Positions 63,301-64,000 of a stretch of DNA of 64,000 bases are shown here, piece after piece. The position numbers and the translations under genes are program-made. The notes beneath the pieces are model-generated. The model had not been told where the DNA came from. It did not search any database and saw only the letters and a list, made by a program, of their open reading frames with translations. The DNA is taken from positions 17,654,039-17,718,038 of the forward strand of contig NC_088317.1 in the NCBI RefSeq assembly GCF_910592395.1, in the 5' to 3' direction. Numbering within the stretch: position 1 is the first letter of the stretch; each line of letters opens with the position of its first letter. This DNA is from Lineus longissimus. Taxonomy: Eukaryota; Nemertea; Pilidiophora; Heteronemertea; Lineidae.

Positions 63301-64000
63301 AAAGAGTATAAGACCAATGACTGTTTGATATTTGAGCCTCTCGTCTGTTCTCTTGGGGGTCGTTATACCATGGCAAACAGTAAGGGGGATTGGCCTCACA
63401 AAGCCATGTTCCTTCACCTTGGTTGGATATGCAGGGCAGATCCCAGAATTTCGCAGGGGTGTCAGTCTCAGGAAGATCACTAATTTGACCCCCCAAGCTT
63501 ATGCCTATAATCCCCCTCAAAGGCATCGCTGTCTTTTTTCGCGCACTACATTGAGAGGAAAGAGCGTAATTGGCAACATCAGAGGTTGTAGAATCCTTTT
63601 ACTGTTTCATGACAAGCGAGTGCCTCTGGCGTACCATGGCAACGGGAGCTTATTTCAGAGCAAAATTTCACTAACAAGGGGTATGCATGACGAAATTTAA
63701 TCAGTTTCCAATTCTTGAACATGCGGTGAAACGAACAAAAGTCTGCTGTTGAAATGAAGAGGTTTTGTATTTCAATTTCCTATTCAGTTGTGGCCGCCGG
63801 GTAAGCTGGGGACTGTTTACCAGTTCTCAAAATTTGTATCTACGGTAGGCCTCTTCAATGAGCACTTAAACCCTTGGTCGGCTGATTCGAAGTATGAGGT
63901 GCTCAAAATGCTTGGAGTCATAATGTAAAACCTTAACATTTGGACATCTAAAAGCGACAGCCCCAATCATGATATTTCGATGAAGAAGGAAATTGCTTGG

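Larger units (their letters stand above)
55746..64000. other. 8 kb with no recognised gene
   Basis: Open frames of up to 129 codons occur, but none shows homology, codon bias or splice-compatible ends that I would defend. Contents seen: the LRR gene promoter side, a poly(C) run at 58191-58203, a foldback element at 59.9-60.3 kb, and loosely repeated blocks at 62.1-62.3 kb (TCTTTTCATCATCTACTT and TCCTTTCATATCATCTGCTT). It may be an intron or the flank of a gene to the right. Confidence 0.5.

Overview
The window is nuclear DNA from an animal, most likely an invertebrate bilaterian; the phylum cannot be fixed from the sequence alone. The genes are split into short exons by GT-AG introns of a few hundred bases to about 4 kb. 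The intergenic DNA is AT-rich and full of small non-autonomous transposons, tRNA-derived SINE-like pieces, minisatellites and poly(C) runs. No vertebrate-type repeats, operons, CRISPR arrays or bacterial signals were seen.

Layout: (1) 1-5.6 kb, PARL, a mitochondrial rhomboid protease, + strand, lacking its first coding exon. (2) 6.0-9.5 kb, RSRC1, an SR-related splicing protein, - strand, convergent with PARL, with a 398-bp TTAA-flanked palindromic MITE in its last-but-one intron. (3) 9.5-14.2 kb, a mosaic of repeats with no convincing gene. (4) 14.2-26.9 kb, PPP2R3, a PP2A B'' regulatory subunit, + strand, 603 aa with two EF-hands. (5) 27-29.2 kb, a minisatellite and non-coding DNA. (6) 29.2-31.0 kb, MSL2, a RING + CXC ubiquitin ligase of the MSL complex, - strand, head-to-head with (7) AMMECR1, 31.4-36.3 kb, + strand. 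The two share a 412-bp promoter gap that holds a perfect TCTCGCGAGA palindrome. (8) 36.9-48.3 kb, a gene-poor stretch with minisatellites, SINE-like pieces and a long perfect hairpin. (9) 48.3-54.0 kb, a seven-transmembrane protein on the + strand that I assign tentatively to the gustatory-receptor-like (7tm_7) superfamily. (10) 54.4-55.7 kb, an intronless leucine-rich-repeat transmembrane receptor on the - strand with a C-terminal PDZ-ligand motif. (11) 55.7-64 kb, no recognisable gene.

The genes are mostly unrelated housekeeping and chromatin functions rather than one pathway, but the order is informative. PPP2R3 next to MSL2, in convergent orientation, matches PPP2R3A-MSL2 on human 3q22. 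PARL and RSRC1 also lie on human 3q, so the window looks like a piece of an ancient bilaterian linkage group. The least described content is the gustatory-receptor-like gene and its convergent LRR receptor neighbour.
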